Positions 1 through 7,214 of a stretch of DNA of 13,376 nucleotides are shown piece after piece. Location: the NCBI GenBank assembly GCA_002721375.1, contig PBKH01000009.1:21280-34655 (forward strand), read 5' to 3'. How positions within the stretch are numbered: position 1 is the first letter of the stretch; each line of letters starts with the position of its first letter. Position numbers and translations under genes: made by a program. This stretch comes from Verrucomicrobiales bacterium (GTDB taxonomy: Bacteria > Verrucomicrobiota > Verrucomicrobiia > Limisphaerales > UBA1096). The notes below the pieces were generated by a model that saw only the letters and a program-made list of their open reading frames with translations, did not search any database and had not been told where the DNA came from.

Positions 1-1304
1 TTAGCAGCGCTCGCAGCACTTGGCTCAAGAACGCTCCAATGAACCTGCGATCCCTCCCACTTGGCCAAAGCAGTATCTAGCGAAGGGGTCTGTGTGTTAA
101 GCACGGACTCAATCACAGGAATGCGCTTCTTCAATGCATTAACCTCAGACTGCTGCGCAGCGGTCGGTAACGGAGTATATTTTTGTGGACCGACAGGCGT
201 CTCCTCCAGATCAGCGAAGAATGCACCGAGGCTGTAAAAGTCTTGCGATGTGAAAGGGTCATACTTGTGGTCGTGACACTCTGTACAACCAAGCGTGGTA
301 GCCATCCAGACCGCCGAAACGTTTCGAACACGATCGCCGAGGTAAATGGCAATGTACTCCTTTGGCTGGGAGCCACCCTCCCTCGTGGTCATATTCAGCC
401 GATTGTAGCCGGAGGCAATGCGCTGACGCCGGTTGGCTCCTGGCATTAGATCACCGGCAAGTTGCTCACGGGTAAACTGATCGAACGGCATGTTATTGTT
501 GAACGCATTGATCACATACTCTCGGTAGAGGGGCTTGGTTTGCACATTGTCGGAGTGGTAACCCATCGTGTCTGCATAGCGCACGAGGTCGAGCCAGAAC
601 ACTGCCATGCGCTCTCCGTAATGAGGGCTAGAAAGAAGCTGGTCGACCAGCTTCTCGATCGCACGTGGCGAACGATCTTTGACGAACGCCTGCACCTGTT
701 CCCATGTAGGAGGAAGTCCTGTTAGGTCAAACGATAACCTTCGGATCAATGTCCGACGGTCCGATTCACGAGTCGGTTCAAAACCTTGAGCACGCATCGC
801 CGCCAACACGAATCGGTCGATATCATTCTGAATAAATGTGCCGTTGCTGACCTTGGGTGGATCGGTGCGGGTAATTGGCTTGTAAGCCCAGTGTAATTCG
901 TACTTCGCGCCATCGGTTATCCATTGGCGCAACAGCGCCCTGTCGGCATCATTAAGTTCTTTGCCTGAGTCGGGGGGCGGCATTAGATCGTCCTCATCCG
1001 TGGTCATTATACGCCGCATCAACTCACTCTCACCAGGTTTGCCTGGCACGATTGCTGAAACCCCATCGTGATCGGCCAAGGCTCCATCGCGGGTGTCCAG
1101 CCGCAGATCAGCTTTTCGCTGCTTGGCATCCGGCCCGTGACATGCAAAGCAGTTGTCACTGAGCAAAGGCCGAATATCGCGAGCAAAATCGATCTCCGCT
1201 GCAATAACCACGGTTGGGCAAATGGAAAACAACACACTCGCCACAACAAATGGGTGCAGCAGCCTGACAAATTTCATGCTAACGAAACGAGACGGTTTCA
1301 TCAT
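1..1304 (-). CDS. Exported PSCyt1/PSCyt2 (DUF1549) cytochrome-like protein, C-terminus beyond window
   Basis: The reading frame is open from the ATG at 1304 to the window edge and gives 434 residues with no stop, so the gene is partial. A basic, hydrophobic N-terminus (about residues 10-36, ending near VIAA) looks like a signal peptide, implying a periplasmic protein. A PSCyt1 cytochrome-c-like domain follows with haem motif CFACH (52-56) and the downstream MPPP segment (108-111). The DUF1549/PSCyt2 domain spans about 160-370 and carries DLTGLPPT, SSPHYGERM and a second haem motif, CTECH (340-344), followed by DHKYDPF. In the family a DUF1553 domain normally comes next, outside this window. 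Such proteins are abundant in Planctomycetota and Verrucomicrobiota, often near sulfatase or sugar genes, and their exact redox role is not established. In-frame ATGs at 1301 and 1277 are alternative starts; 1277 gives the most compact signal peptide. No Shine-Dalgarno is visible. It lies 72 bases after the PPK2 gene on the same strand. Confidence 0.9.
   Translation of the reverse strand, partial: MMKPSRFVSMKFVRLLHPFVVASVLFSICPTVVIAAEIDFARDIRPLLSDNCFACHGPDAKQRKADLRLDTRDGALADHDGVSAIVPGKPGESELMRRIMTTDEDDLMPPPDSGKELNDADRALLRQWITDGAKYELHWAYKPITRTDPPKVSNGTFIQNDIDRFVLAAMRAQGFEPTRESDRRTLIRRLSFDLTGLPPTWEQVQAFVKDRSPRAIEKLVDQLLSSPHYGERMAVFWLDLVRYADTMGYHSDNVQTKPLYREYVINAFNNNMPFDQFTREQLAGDLMPGANRRQRIASGYNRLNMTTREGGSQPKEYIAIYLGDRVRNVSAVWMATTLGCTECHDHKYDPFTSQDFYSLGAFFADLEETPVGPQKYTPLPTAAQQSEVNALKKRIPVIESVLNTQTPSLDTALAKWEGSQVHWSVLEPSAASAA
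634..655. repeat. 22-bp perfect palindrome inside the DUF1549 gene
   Basis: The two 11-base halves are exact reverse complements, centred between 644 and 645 on GGTC/GACC. The flanking bases (633 and 656) no longer pair. It lies in the coding sequence for the KLVDQLL segment, just before the conserved SSPHYGER stretch, so it may simply reflect codon choice in a conserved peptide. There is no T-tract, so it is not an intrinsic terminator. Confidence 0.6.
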
Positions 1305-1376
1305 AAGACTGGACGGAAAAAGTATCGAACGCATTCAATCGCGCCAACCCTAAACCACTCAACAATCAAGGTCCGG

Positions 1377-2228
1377 CTACTGCGTTTTGACCAAACGCTC
1401 AAGGACACTATATTGGCGGTAGCTAAGATTCCGGAATGGTACCCCGTCAATCTCGATGCGGAACTTGGCTGGGAGCTCTGGCCCGGTCAACGGCTTAAAA
1501 GTTTGTTTCTCCAAATACGGAACGTGGTAGATGGCATAAAGCATGCAGGCCAATCGAGCATACATTTTGTCGTTCGCATTGATGACGACCCAAGGGCTTA
1601 TATCCGATGCAGTTCGCTCAAGCATCTGGGTCTTGTAATTGGTGAACACCTCCCACTTGGCGCGGGCCTTTTCGTCATTCTTGGAGTATTTCCAGTACTT
1701 GAGAGGGTGAATAATGCGCTCCTTAAATCGAAATAATTGCGTATCGCGATCTACAGACAGGTAGAACTTGATGAGTATCAGCCCATCGGCGATGAGTTTT
1801 TCCTCCCAAGGCACAACACGCTTCATGAAATAGCGGTACTGTCGCTCGGTACAGTAACCCATAGTCGGCTCAATAAGCGCGCGATTGTACCAAGAGCGGT
1901 CGAAGAAAACGATTTCCCCCCTCCTTGGCATTTGCTTCTCGTATCGGCGAAACCAATTTTGCGACTCCTTCTTCGTTGGAACACCAAGTTCCACCACACG
2001 AAGGTACTTCGGCATGAGGTACTCGACGAATCGCTTTATTGTACCACCCTTACCCGCTGCATCACGTCCATCGATGGCGATGGCCACACGCTTCCCGTTC
2101 TCTACCGCCCAGCGCTGGAGATTGAGCAACTCCGCCTGCAATCGACGCTTCTCAGCATCATAAGCAGCGCGGTCCAAATTTTTATAGACCGCGTAAAACT
2201 TTTTTTTGATGTAGTTGGCCCTGGCCAT
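1377..2228 (-). CDS. ppk2: Polyphosphate kinase 2 family protein (PPK2)
   Basis: This predicts a 283-residue cytoplasmic PPK2, which transfers phosphate between inorganic polyphosphate and nucleotides. The P-loop GRDAAGKGG is at 54-62, preceded by Asp53. The Walker B-like segment FFDRSWYNR is at 108-116, and the basic lid (RFKERIIHPLKYWKYSKND) is at about 167-185. Length and motif order match a single-domain PPK2. The Asp/Glu-GRDAAGKGG form of the P-loop resembles class I (ADP-phosphorylating) enzymes, but class cannot be proven by eye. The frame stays open upstream to 2534, but that extension is antisense-like noise across the symporter C-terminus. ATG 2228 begins the MARANYIKKKF segment and sits 5 bases after the symporter stop, preceded by a weak GAGTGG. 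The spacing implies co-transcription with the symporter, linking a polyphosphate/nucleotide enzyme to a transporter operon. Confidence 0.93.
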   Translation of the reverse strand: MARANYIKKKFYAVYKNLDRAAYDAEKRRLQAELLNLQRWAVENGKRVAIAIDGRDAAGKGGTIKRFVEYLMPKYLRVVELGVPTKKESQNWFRRYEKQMPRRGEIVFFDRSWYNRALIEPTMGYCTERQYRYFMKRVVPWEEKLIADGLILIKFYLSVDRDTQLFRFKERIIHPLKYWKYSKNDEKARAKWEVFTNYKTQMLERTASDISPWVVINANDKMYARLACMLYAIYHVPYLEKQTFKPLTGPELPAKFRIEIDGVPFRNLSYRQYSVLERLVKTQ

Positions 2229-2233
2229 GCCAC

Positions 2234-4045
2234 TCAATCGATTTTGAGCGATCGGTAATACCCCCTCTCCCACACCAAGCCGGTCAATGATTTGGTCTCT
2301 GGGCGTGTAAAGAACGACACTGCGACCCCCACCGCTGCACAGATCGTCAGACCATAACAGGCTCGCATAAATTTGTACTGCTTCACCCCAGCGAACAGCC
2401 CATCCCCAGCTTCTCCCATCGGAACACCGTGCGCAAACGGGGTGATCACTTCTGGTACAAAAAATGAGAGACCTACCCCCAGCAATCCTATCACCAAAGT
2501 GGCTAGGGCCGCCGAGGCGGTGAAGCGTTTCCAAAACAAACTCAGAGCGAATGTCACCACCAGCGGCGGAGTTACCGCTGCGGTGAATGCGCCGTGAGCG
2601 TCGTAGATTGAATCGAAGTTCATGAACACCGGGACCATGGCAATGCCCACCAGCGTCGCGCCAACAGCCGTCAACCGAGCCAACATGAGCGCTTGGTCAT
2701 CGGACATGTCCTTTTTGATGTATTGCTTGTGGACGTCATTCACCCATACAGCGGAGATCGCAGTGATAAGCGTATCTACAGTGGACATCAGGGCGGCGAT
2801 CATGGCCGCCAAAACCAGCCCGAAAATACCCGGCTGACTGATCAGTTGCGTGGCTGCATAAAATGAGTCAGCTGCAGCCATGTCGCCTGGTAAATCACCG
2901 TTATTGGCTAGAGCCTTGGCAAGCCAGCCCGCACCGCCGACGACACAGGCTGCCAACGGCATTAGCACGACCAAATGCGTCACTACCGCCTTTTTACAGT
3001 CCACAAACGATCTCGCTGATAAGTACCGCATGATCGTTCCCTGATGCAGAAAACCAAACATAATCGAGTTAGCCAAGCCGTCCTGCCAAAAAATGCCCAC
3101 ACTCGGGAATCCAGGATCACGATTAAAGTTGTGGAATACTTTTCGTGAGTCACCCGGCAGATTATCCCAAAAGACATCGAAACCTCCAAGGTAAGCGATT
3201 CCTAGGCCGAGAATCAAAAAGCCGGTGACTAGCAGCATCACACCTTGAAACAAATCCGTCATGATCACGCTCGTCTGTCCACCACTGGATACATAAGATA
3301 CCGAAACCAGCGCAACCACTACAGCCCCGATAAAAATATCCCAACCCAGCAAGTGATGCAGCACCTTGCCCATCGTGAACAGGTTCACTCCAACATAGCC
3401 AACCATGTAGATTAATAAACAAACTGTCGCCCAAAAGCGGACCTTCGAGTTAAAACGTTTACCGAAATACTCGGGAATCGAAGTCACCCGGGAGAAATAG
3501 AGAATTGGTAGCCAGCAAAAGAGTAACAACGGGAAGTAAATCCAATCGTTGCTGTACGTCTGTATGCTGGACAAGCCATACTCGAAACCTTTGCTAGAGT
3601 ATTTAATAAAACTATACGAACCGATCGTAGTGGCGATCATGCTAAATGCGATCAGCCACCAGGCAAACTTCCGACCACCGAAGAAAAAATCGTCCGTCGA
3701 CTTCATTTTGCGTCCGAAAAAAACACCGAGCATTACAATAGCCGCGAAATATCCAATCATGATCGCGTAGTCTATCGTTTCACCTCGATGCCCTTGAATC
3801 GGATCAACCGCCACTTGGCTTGCCGGCGTAGGATTATAGGAAGACGGTTCAGCGGCTGGCATACCGGGTGCCTTGTATTGCAGAAAAGATTGAAGGATAA
3901 AATAAAACGAAAGCACCCCAAACACAAGAAACAGATTGCGACGCCCGCTCCCGATCAACCCCAAGCTACCCTGCCGCCACGCCAACACCACACCAAAAAC
4001 AAATACGCCCCCCCCCATAACAAAGTTGTAAATGAACGGATCCAT
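2234..4045 (-). CDS. Sodium:solute symporter (SSS/SLC5 family) with extra N-terminal membrane segments
   Basis: A 603-residue inner-membrane protein of the SSS family, which couples Na+ entry to uptake of sugars, inositol, sialic acid or similar solutes. The canonical core starts near residue 90 (IDYAIMIGYF) and includes STDDFFFGGR (116-125) leading into the first core helix, SIPEYFGKRF (189-198), the SSS signature region GGQTSVIMTDLFQG (255-268), and LMSTVDTLI (419-427), where the Ser/Thr pair matches the Na2 site helix. Ahead of the core lie two further hydrophobic segments (about 5-22 and 38-56) and a Pro/Ala-rich linker (58-85), which is unusual. The substrate cannot be deduced. ATG 4045 follows the Dabb gene after 30 bases with only a weak purine-rich stretch upstream. 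PPK2 follows after 5 bases, so a Dabb-symporter-PPK2 transcript is likely. Confidence 0.93.
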   Translation of the reverse strand: MDPFIYNFVMGGGVFVFGVVLAWRQGSLGLIGSGRRNLFLVFGVLSFYFILQSFLQYKAPGMPAAEPSSYNPTPASQVAVDPIQGHRGETIDYAIMIGYFAAIVMLGVFFGRKMKSTDDFFFGGRKFAWWLIAFSMIATTIGSYSFIKYSSKGFEYGLSSIQTYSNDWIYFPLLLFCWLPILYFSRVTSIPEYFGKRFNSKVRFWATVCLLIYMVGYVGVNLFTMGKVLHHLLGWDIFIGAVVVALVSVSYVSSGGQTSVIMTDLFQGVMLLVTGFLILGLGIAYLGGFDVFWDNLPGDSRKVFHNFNRDPGFPSVGIFWQDGLANSIMFGFLHQGTIMRYLSARSFVDCKKAVVTHLVVLMPLAACVVGGAGWLAKALANNGDLPGDMAAADSFYAATQLISQPGIFGLVLAAMIAALMSTVDTLITAISAVWVNDVHKQYIKKDMSDDQALMLARLTAVGATLVGIAMVPVFMNFDSIYDAHGAFTAAVTPPLVVTFALSLFWKRFTASAALATLVIGLLGVGLSFFVPEVITPFAHGVPMGEAGDGLFAGVKQYKFMRACYGLTICAAVGVAVSFFTRPETKSLTGLVWERGYYRSLKID

Positions 4046-4075
4046 GCGCTGCGTCTTTATGTTGGTTTCTCTGCC

Positions 4076-4384
4076 CTATTCCAAATCCCCGAAGTCATAC
4101 ACGACGACTCGATCACAAACTTGTTTGAACACCTTCTCCACAAACTCCACGTGCTGCGGATGCAATTGGTACTCATCCTGAACGATCTTATTCTTGAACG
4201 TGATATTCAGTGCAACTTGATAGGTTTGATCTACCACCGGACGATCGCTCGGGGCGCATTTGCCTACATGCATCGAGATCACCCCTGGAATACCAGGCAG
4301 ATAATGGTTCAGTCCATCTACCAAACGCTGCTCGGCATCTTCAACATCCGGTTTAGTCCAAAAAACAACAATATGCGAAAACAT
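4076..4384 (-). CDS. Dabb (stress-responsive alpha/beta-barrel) domain protein
   Basis: A 102-residue cytoplasmic protein that fits a single Dabb domain over its whole length. It opens with the typical strand containing His4 (MFSHIVVFWTK), continues through a helix (VEDAEQRLVDGL) and PGIPGV, then a strand ending in YQVALNITF, and closes with the helix around HPQHVEFVEKV and a final strand VVVYDF. Dabb proteins form dimeric ferredoxin-like barrels. Most bacterial members are uncharacterised, and some relatives are cyclases or stress-induced proteins. It is the first gene of the minus-strand symporter/PPK2 cluster, just downstream of the terminator that closes the sugar-isomerase transcript, so it should have its own promoter in the 76 bases upstream. 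A GGGGAG block touches the ATG directly, too close to be a standard ribosome binding site. The MFSHIV start fits the family well. Confidence 0.85.
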   Translation of the reverse strand: MFSHIVVFWTKPDVEDAEQRLVDGLNHYLPGIPGVISMHVGKCAPSDRPVVDQTYQVALNITFKNKIVQDEYQLHPQHVEFVEKVFKQVCDRVVVYDFGDLE

Positions 4385-4450
4385 CTCCCCAAGTGAATCC
4401 GATGACTGTAATTAAAGCAAATCCGATTTCCGACCCAGATCTATTTGAAA

Positions 4451-4493
4451 TAATAAAAAACAAAAAAAAGCACAACCCATACGGGTTGTGCTT
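4451..4493 (-). terminator. Intrinsic terminator of the sugar phosphate isomerase transcript
   Basis: The stem AAGCACAACCC (4468-4478) pairs perfectly with GGGTTGTGCTT (4483-4493) across an ATAC loop. Read on the minus strand, the stem is followed at once by a run of eight T, then G and TTTTTTATTA. The hairpin starts about 20 bases after the stop codon of the gene ending at 4513. Only the minus strand has a T-tract, so it works in that direction. Confidence 0.92.
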
Positions 4494-4512
4494 AAAAAAC
4501 ATTGTTATACTT

Positions 4513-5517
4513 TTAGGCTTGTTTTTCCTTATCGAATTGCTCGTCAAAAACGATATCCGATGAAGGGAAATCTACGCGCTTACAGAATTCAGCTGATTCT
4601 TTTGCTCCATGCTCCCGATCCATACCGCCATCTTCCCATTCCACGGACAAAGGTCCTGTATAGCCTATATCGTTAAGAGCACGTATGATTAACTCAAAGT
4701 TAACCTTCCCTCGTCCAACTGATTTAAAGTCCCAGTACCTGTTGGACTTATGAAAGTCAGTATGTCCACCAAACACCCCAGCGTCACATAGATGATCATG
4801 CCAAAAAGCATCCTTCATATGGACATGGTTAATACGATCAGCAAACTTGTAGATAAACTGAACATAATCAACCCCCTGATAACCCAAATGGCTGGGGTCA
4901 TAGTTAAACCCAAAAGCCGGATGATGATCAATCGCTTCCAGAGCTCGTTCTGCAGAAGCAATGTCAAATGCGATTTCAGTGGGATGGACCTCCAAACCGT
5001 ACTTAATACCATTCTCTTGGAAGACATCCATAATTGGCCCCCATCGGTCAGCAAAATCCTTGAACCCTGCATCAATTTGACCAGGTAAATTTGGAGGGAA
5101 GCTATAAACCAAGTGCCATATTGAACTCCCAGTAAATCCGTTTACGACACTGACGCCAAGTTCCTTGGCAGCGATGGCTGTTTTTTTGACTTCTTCAGCA
5201 GCACGCTGACGAACTGATTCAGGTTCTCCATCACCGTAAATGTAATCAGGCAAAATCTGTTTGTGGCGTTCATCAATATTATCACAAACTGCCTGCCCCA
5301 CTAAATGAGTGGAGATGGCAAAACATTTCATGTCATGCTTTTCAAGTAAATCACGTTTGGCTTTGCAGTAATTCGCGTCGGCTTTATCTATCTCAAAGTG
5401 ATCTCCCCAACAGGCTAACTCAACGCCATCGTATCCAAAATCCTTGGCCTTGCTAACCATAGTTTCCAGAGGTAAGTCTGCCCACTGGCCCGTAAAAAGA
5501 GTAACTGCTCGTGACAT
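4513..5517 (-). CDS. Sugar phosphate isomerase/epimerase (xylose-isomerase-like TIM barrel)
   Basis: A 334-residue cytoplasmic enzyme of the AP-endonuclease-2/xylose-isomerase-like superfamily. Members use a divalent metal to isomerise, epimerise or dehydrate sugars and sugar acids. Likely metal ligands are Glu176 ([11 protein letters not shown]), Asp207 ([13 protein letters not shown]), His231 or His233 (HVHMKDA) and Glu293 ([14 protein letters not shown]). The N-terminal strand-loop [15 protein letters not shown] (28-42) and FTGSSIW (128-134) match a well-populated subfamily annotated only as sugar phosphate isomerase/epimerase. The substrate is unknown. There is no Shine-Dalgarno before the ATG; the 93 bases to the SIS gene are AT-rich and may hold an extra promoter. 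The gene is clearly more AT-rich than the upstream ROK kinase: 22 of 60 G+C in 4801-4860 against 40 of 60 in 6481-6540. A strong terminator follows it. Confidence 0.9.
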   Translation of the reverse strand: MSRAVTLFTGQWADLPLETMVSKAKDFGYDGVELACWGDHFEIDKADANYCKAKRDLLEKHDMKCFAISTHLVGQAVCDNIDERHKQILPDYIYGDGEPESVRQRAAEEVKKTAIAAKELGVSVVNGFTGSSIWHLVYSFPPNLPGQIDAGFKDFADRWGPIMDVFQENGIKYGLEVHPTEIAFDIASAERALEAIDHHPAFGFNYDPSHLGYQGVDYVQFIYKFADRINHVHMKDAFWHDHLCDAGVFGGHTDFHKSNRYWDFKSVGRGKVNFELIIRALNDIGYTGPLSVEWEDGGMDREHGAKESAEFCKRVDFPSSDIVFDEQFDKEKQA

Positions 5518-5610
5518 AATATTGTTAAACTAAAAATTGCGTAGGCGATTCTTACGAAGGGTTTATATTAGAATCAAGTATCAATTTACCCCGTATGTGT
5601 TACACGAAAA

Positions 5611-6180
5611 TTATATCTTCAACTCTTCCACTTCCATGAAGGCATAGCAGATCATATGCGCAATGCCCATTTGGCAATCCTCGGCTCGACCGTAGTGTGT
5701 TTCGTCAATAACAATTACCTCGCTTGCTATTTCCGCCAATTTGCCCCGTTTGGCGCCAACCAATGCGATAGTATGCAACCCATTTGCATTGGCCCACTCG
5801 AATGCCTTGACCAAGTTTGGCGAACTTCCACTCACGCTCAGCGTCATCGCAATGTCTCCAGCTTGGCCATAGTTCTCAAGCTGGCGCAAATAAACATCCT
5901 GATATGCATAATCATTACCGATTGCGGTCATCCAACTAATGTTGTCATTAATAGACAAGACCTTGAATCGTTTGCCCATTGCATCCGAAGAACCCTTGCC
6001 GAGATCCGTAGCAAAATGCGATGCGTTGGAAGCACTTCCACCATTGCCGAATACAAAAATCTGTCGCCCCTCCACGTGAGCTTCCTTGAATTTGAGAATA
6101 ACTGACTCAACCTGCTGTACAGGAATTGAATCTAGAGCAGCCTTCTCAGCCTCGATATAGTTTGATATCCATTCATGCAT
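5611..6180 (-). CDS. SIS-domain sugar-phosphate isomerase, GmhA-like
   Basis: A 189-residue single SIS domain, the fold that binds phosphosugars in isomerases and regulators. Phosphate-binding motifs are GNGGSASNASH (45-55) and SVSGSSPN (115-122), with a C-terminal helix EDCQMGIAHMICY (167-179). Length and layout resemble sedoheptulose-7-phosphate isomerase (GmhA), the first step of NDP-heptose synthesis. The stretch aligned by eye to the catalytic Glu of E. coli GmhA reads ATDL instead of AEEL, while His175 may match its catalytic His, so the reaction may differ. ATG 6180 was chosen. A TTG at 6198 in the same frame would add six residues and start 3 bases after the ROK stop. Either way the gene abuts the ROK kinase and is almost certainly co-transcribed with it, suggesting consecutive steps on one sugar. 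Confidence 0.87.
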   Translation of the reverse strand: MHEWISNYIEAEKAALDSIPVQQVESVILKFKEAHVEGRQIFVFGNGGSASNASHFATDLGKGSSDAMGKRFKVLSINDNISWMTAIGNDYAYQDVYLRQLENYGQAGDIAMTLSVSGSSPNLVKAFEWANANGLHTIALVGAKRGKLAEIASEVIVIDETHYGRAEDCQMGIAHMICYAFMEVEELKI

Positions 6181-6201
6181 AATGAAACATTCTTGCAAAA
6201 C

Positions 6202-7122
6202 TCAATGAGCATTCAAAGCCAAAAGCAGCGCACCGACCGGAACAGCGTCCTCGCCAAGCTTGGCCAAACGCACACTTGGTCTAGGCTGGAGCACGTCCAT
6301 AATCAATTGATCGAGCGCATTCTCAACACCGGCCCGCAGAGGCTCTCCAACCAGTGACAAGCCGCCGCCGAGAATGATTGCCGCCGGATTGACAAGGTGC
6401 ACGACGTGCGATAGGCCAAAAGCAAGCTGTGTGCAAGTCTCGTCGAAAATCGCCCTAACCCCGACGTCGCCATCGGCCATCGCCTTGGCCAAATACCGCG
6501 CTTCGCCACCCTCGCCATCGAGCCGCTTGGCCAAAGGCGAATTGGGATTGGCAGCAGCATATTCGCGAAGCCGGCGATCCACCGCCCAGCCGGAACAGCG
6601 TGACTCGAGCGTCTCCCTCGCCGGGCCTAGCCGAATATGTCCGATCTCTGCCTCTGTCTTAGTGTGGCCGTGAAAGATACTCCCATCGATCACTAGGCCA
6701 CCACCAATGCCACTGCCTAGTGTGACGTAAAAAACCGAGCTCAGCCCCCGGCCAATCCCATTCATCGCTTCGCCGAATGCAGCCGTGTTAGCATCGTTTT
6801 CAACCACCACCGGAACATCTGCGGCCAGTTCACAAAGCCAGTCCCCTAGCGGGAAGTCATCCCACCCTGCGATCTGGTGTGAGCAACAGGTTCGACCGGT
6901 TTGCCGATCGATCGGCCCACCGAAGCCAACACCAATCGCTGTAATGGTTTGCCGCATAGCAAGATTGGCCAAGGCATCTGCAATATGCTTACGTATACCG
7001 TCCGCACCATCACTCGGTATGGTAACAAAGCGTTGACGACCTGAAATCGCCCCATCACGTCCACCGGTAACGACCTGAATTTTTGTTCCACCAATTTCTA
7101 TACCAACCAAAACTGAGTCCAT
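6202..7122 (-). CDS. ROK-family sugar kinase
   Basis: A 306-residue cytoplasmic ROK protein without a DNA-binding N-terminus, so a kinase rather than a repressor. ATP-binding GGTK is at 11-14 (with Glu9 in the usual Asp position). The catalytic-base motif VENDANTAAFGE is at 107-118 with Asp110, TLGSGIGGG is at 134-142, and EIGH (159-162) carries the sugar-contacting residues. C-terminal ATP-site glycines are at 252-254 (LGGG). ROK kinases usually carry a zinc-binding CxCGxxGCxE motif after EIGH. Here the equivalent stretch is ESRCSGWAVDRR, leaving only Cys176, so zinc is probably not bound in the usual way. Glucose, N-acetylglucosamine, N-acetylmannosamine and fructose kinases all share this fold, and the substrate is open. 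No Shine-Dalgarno is seen. It is the first gene of the leftward sugar cluster and diverges from the DUF3500 gene across 92 bases. Confidence 0.92.
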   Translation of the reverse strand: MDSVLVGIEIGGTKIQVVTGGRDGAISGRQRFVTIPSDGADGIRKHIADALANLAMRQTITAIGVGFGGPIDRQTGRTCCSHQIAGWDDFPLGDWLCELAADVPVVVENDANTAAFGEAMNGIGRGLSSVFYVTLGSGIGGGLVIDGSIFHGHTKTEAEIGHIRLGPARETLESRCSGWAVDRRLREYAAANPNSPLAKRLDGEGGEARYLAKAMADGDVGVRAIFDETCTQLAFGLSHVVHLVNPAAIILGGGLSLVGEPLRAGVENALDQLIMDVLQPRPSVRLAKLGEDAVPVGALLLALNAH

Positions 7123-7214
7123 GATGCAAGCGATTTATTGCGCGATCCAACGTCAAAGTCCAGAGAGGTATTTTGTCGTTGCCATTTTCGGCGGATTAGC
7201 TTCGAATTCCTGAC
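7123..7214. promoter_or_regulatory. Divergent intergenic region between ROK kinase and DUF3500 genes
   Basis: Two genes start back to back across 92 bases, so promoters for both directions are expected here. On the minus strand a TTGACG (7151-7156) resembles a -35 element, but no good -10 sits at 16-18 bases from it. On the plus strand TTGTCG (7173-7178) with TTAGCT (7196-7201) 17 bases later is only a weak match. No clear operator palindrome was seen. Confidence 0.3.

Noticed and set aside
1305..1376. Possible sigma-54 promoter on the minus strand upstream of the DUF1549 gene (TTGGCGCG...ATGC)
   Set aside because: The GG-to-GC spacing is 11 rather than 10 bases and the consensus match is poor.
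1068..2258. Two consecutive long plus-strand open frames (222 and 173 codons) opposite PPK2
   Set aside because: They lie antisense to a gene with full PPK2 motifs, their translations show no recognisable domain, and their codon pattern is the mirror of the real gene.
2229..2534. N-terminal extension of PPK2 to a start at 2534 (385 residues)
   Set aside because: The extra 102 residues overlap the symporter C-terminus in another frame and match nothing; ATG 2228 gives the normal family length and an operon-like 5-base spacing.
3788..4396. 202-codon plus-strand open frame opposite the Dabb gene and the symporter N-terminus
   Set aside because: The translation is low in recognisable structure and very rich in basic residues and His, as expected of an antisense shadow; both minus-strand genes match known families.
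5518..5610. Short inverted repeat (CGTA/TACG around 5539-5556) as a terminator or regulatory hairpin
   Set aside because: The stem is only four base pairs with a long loop and no T-tract.
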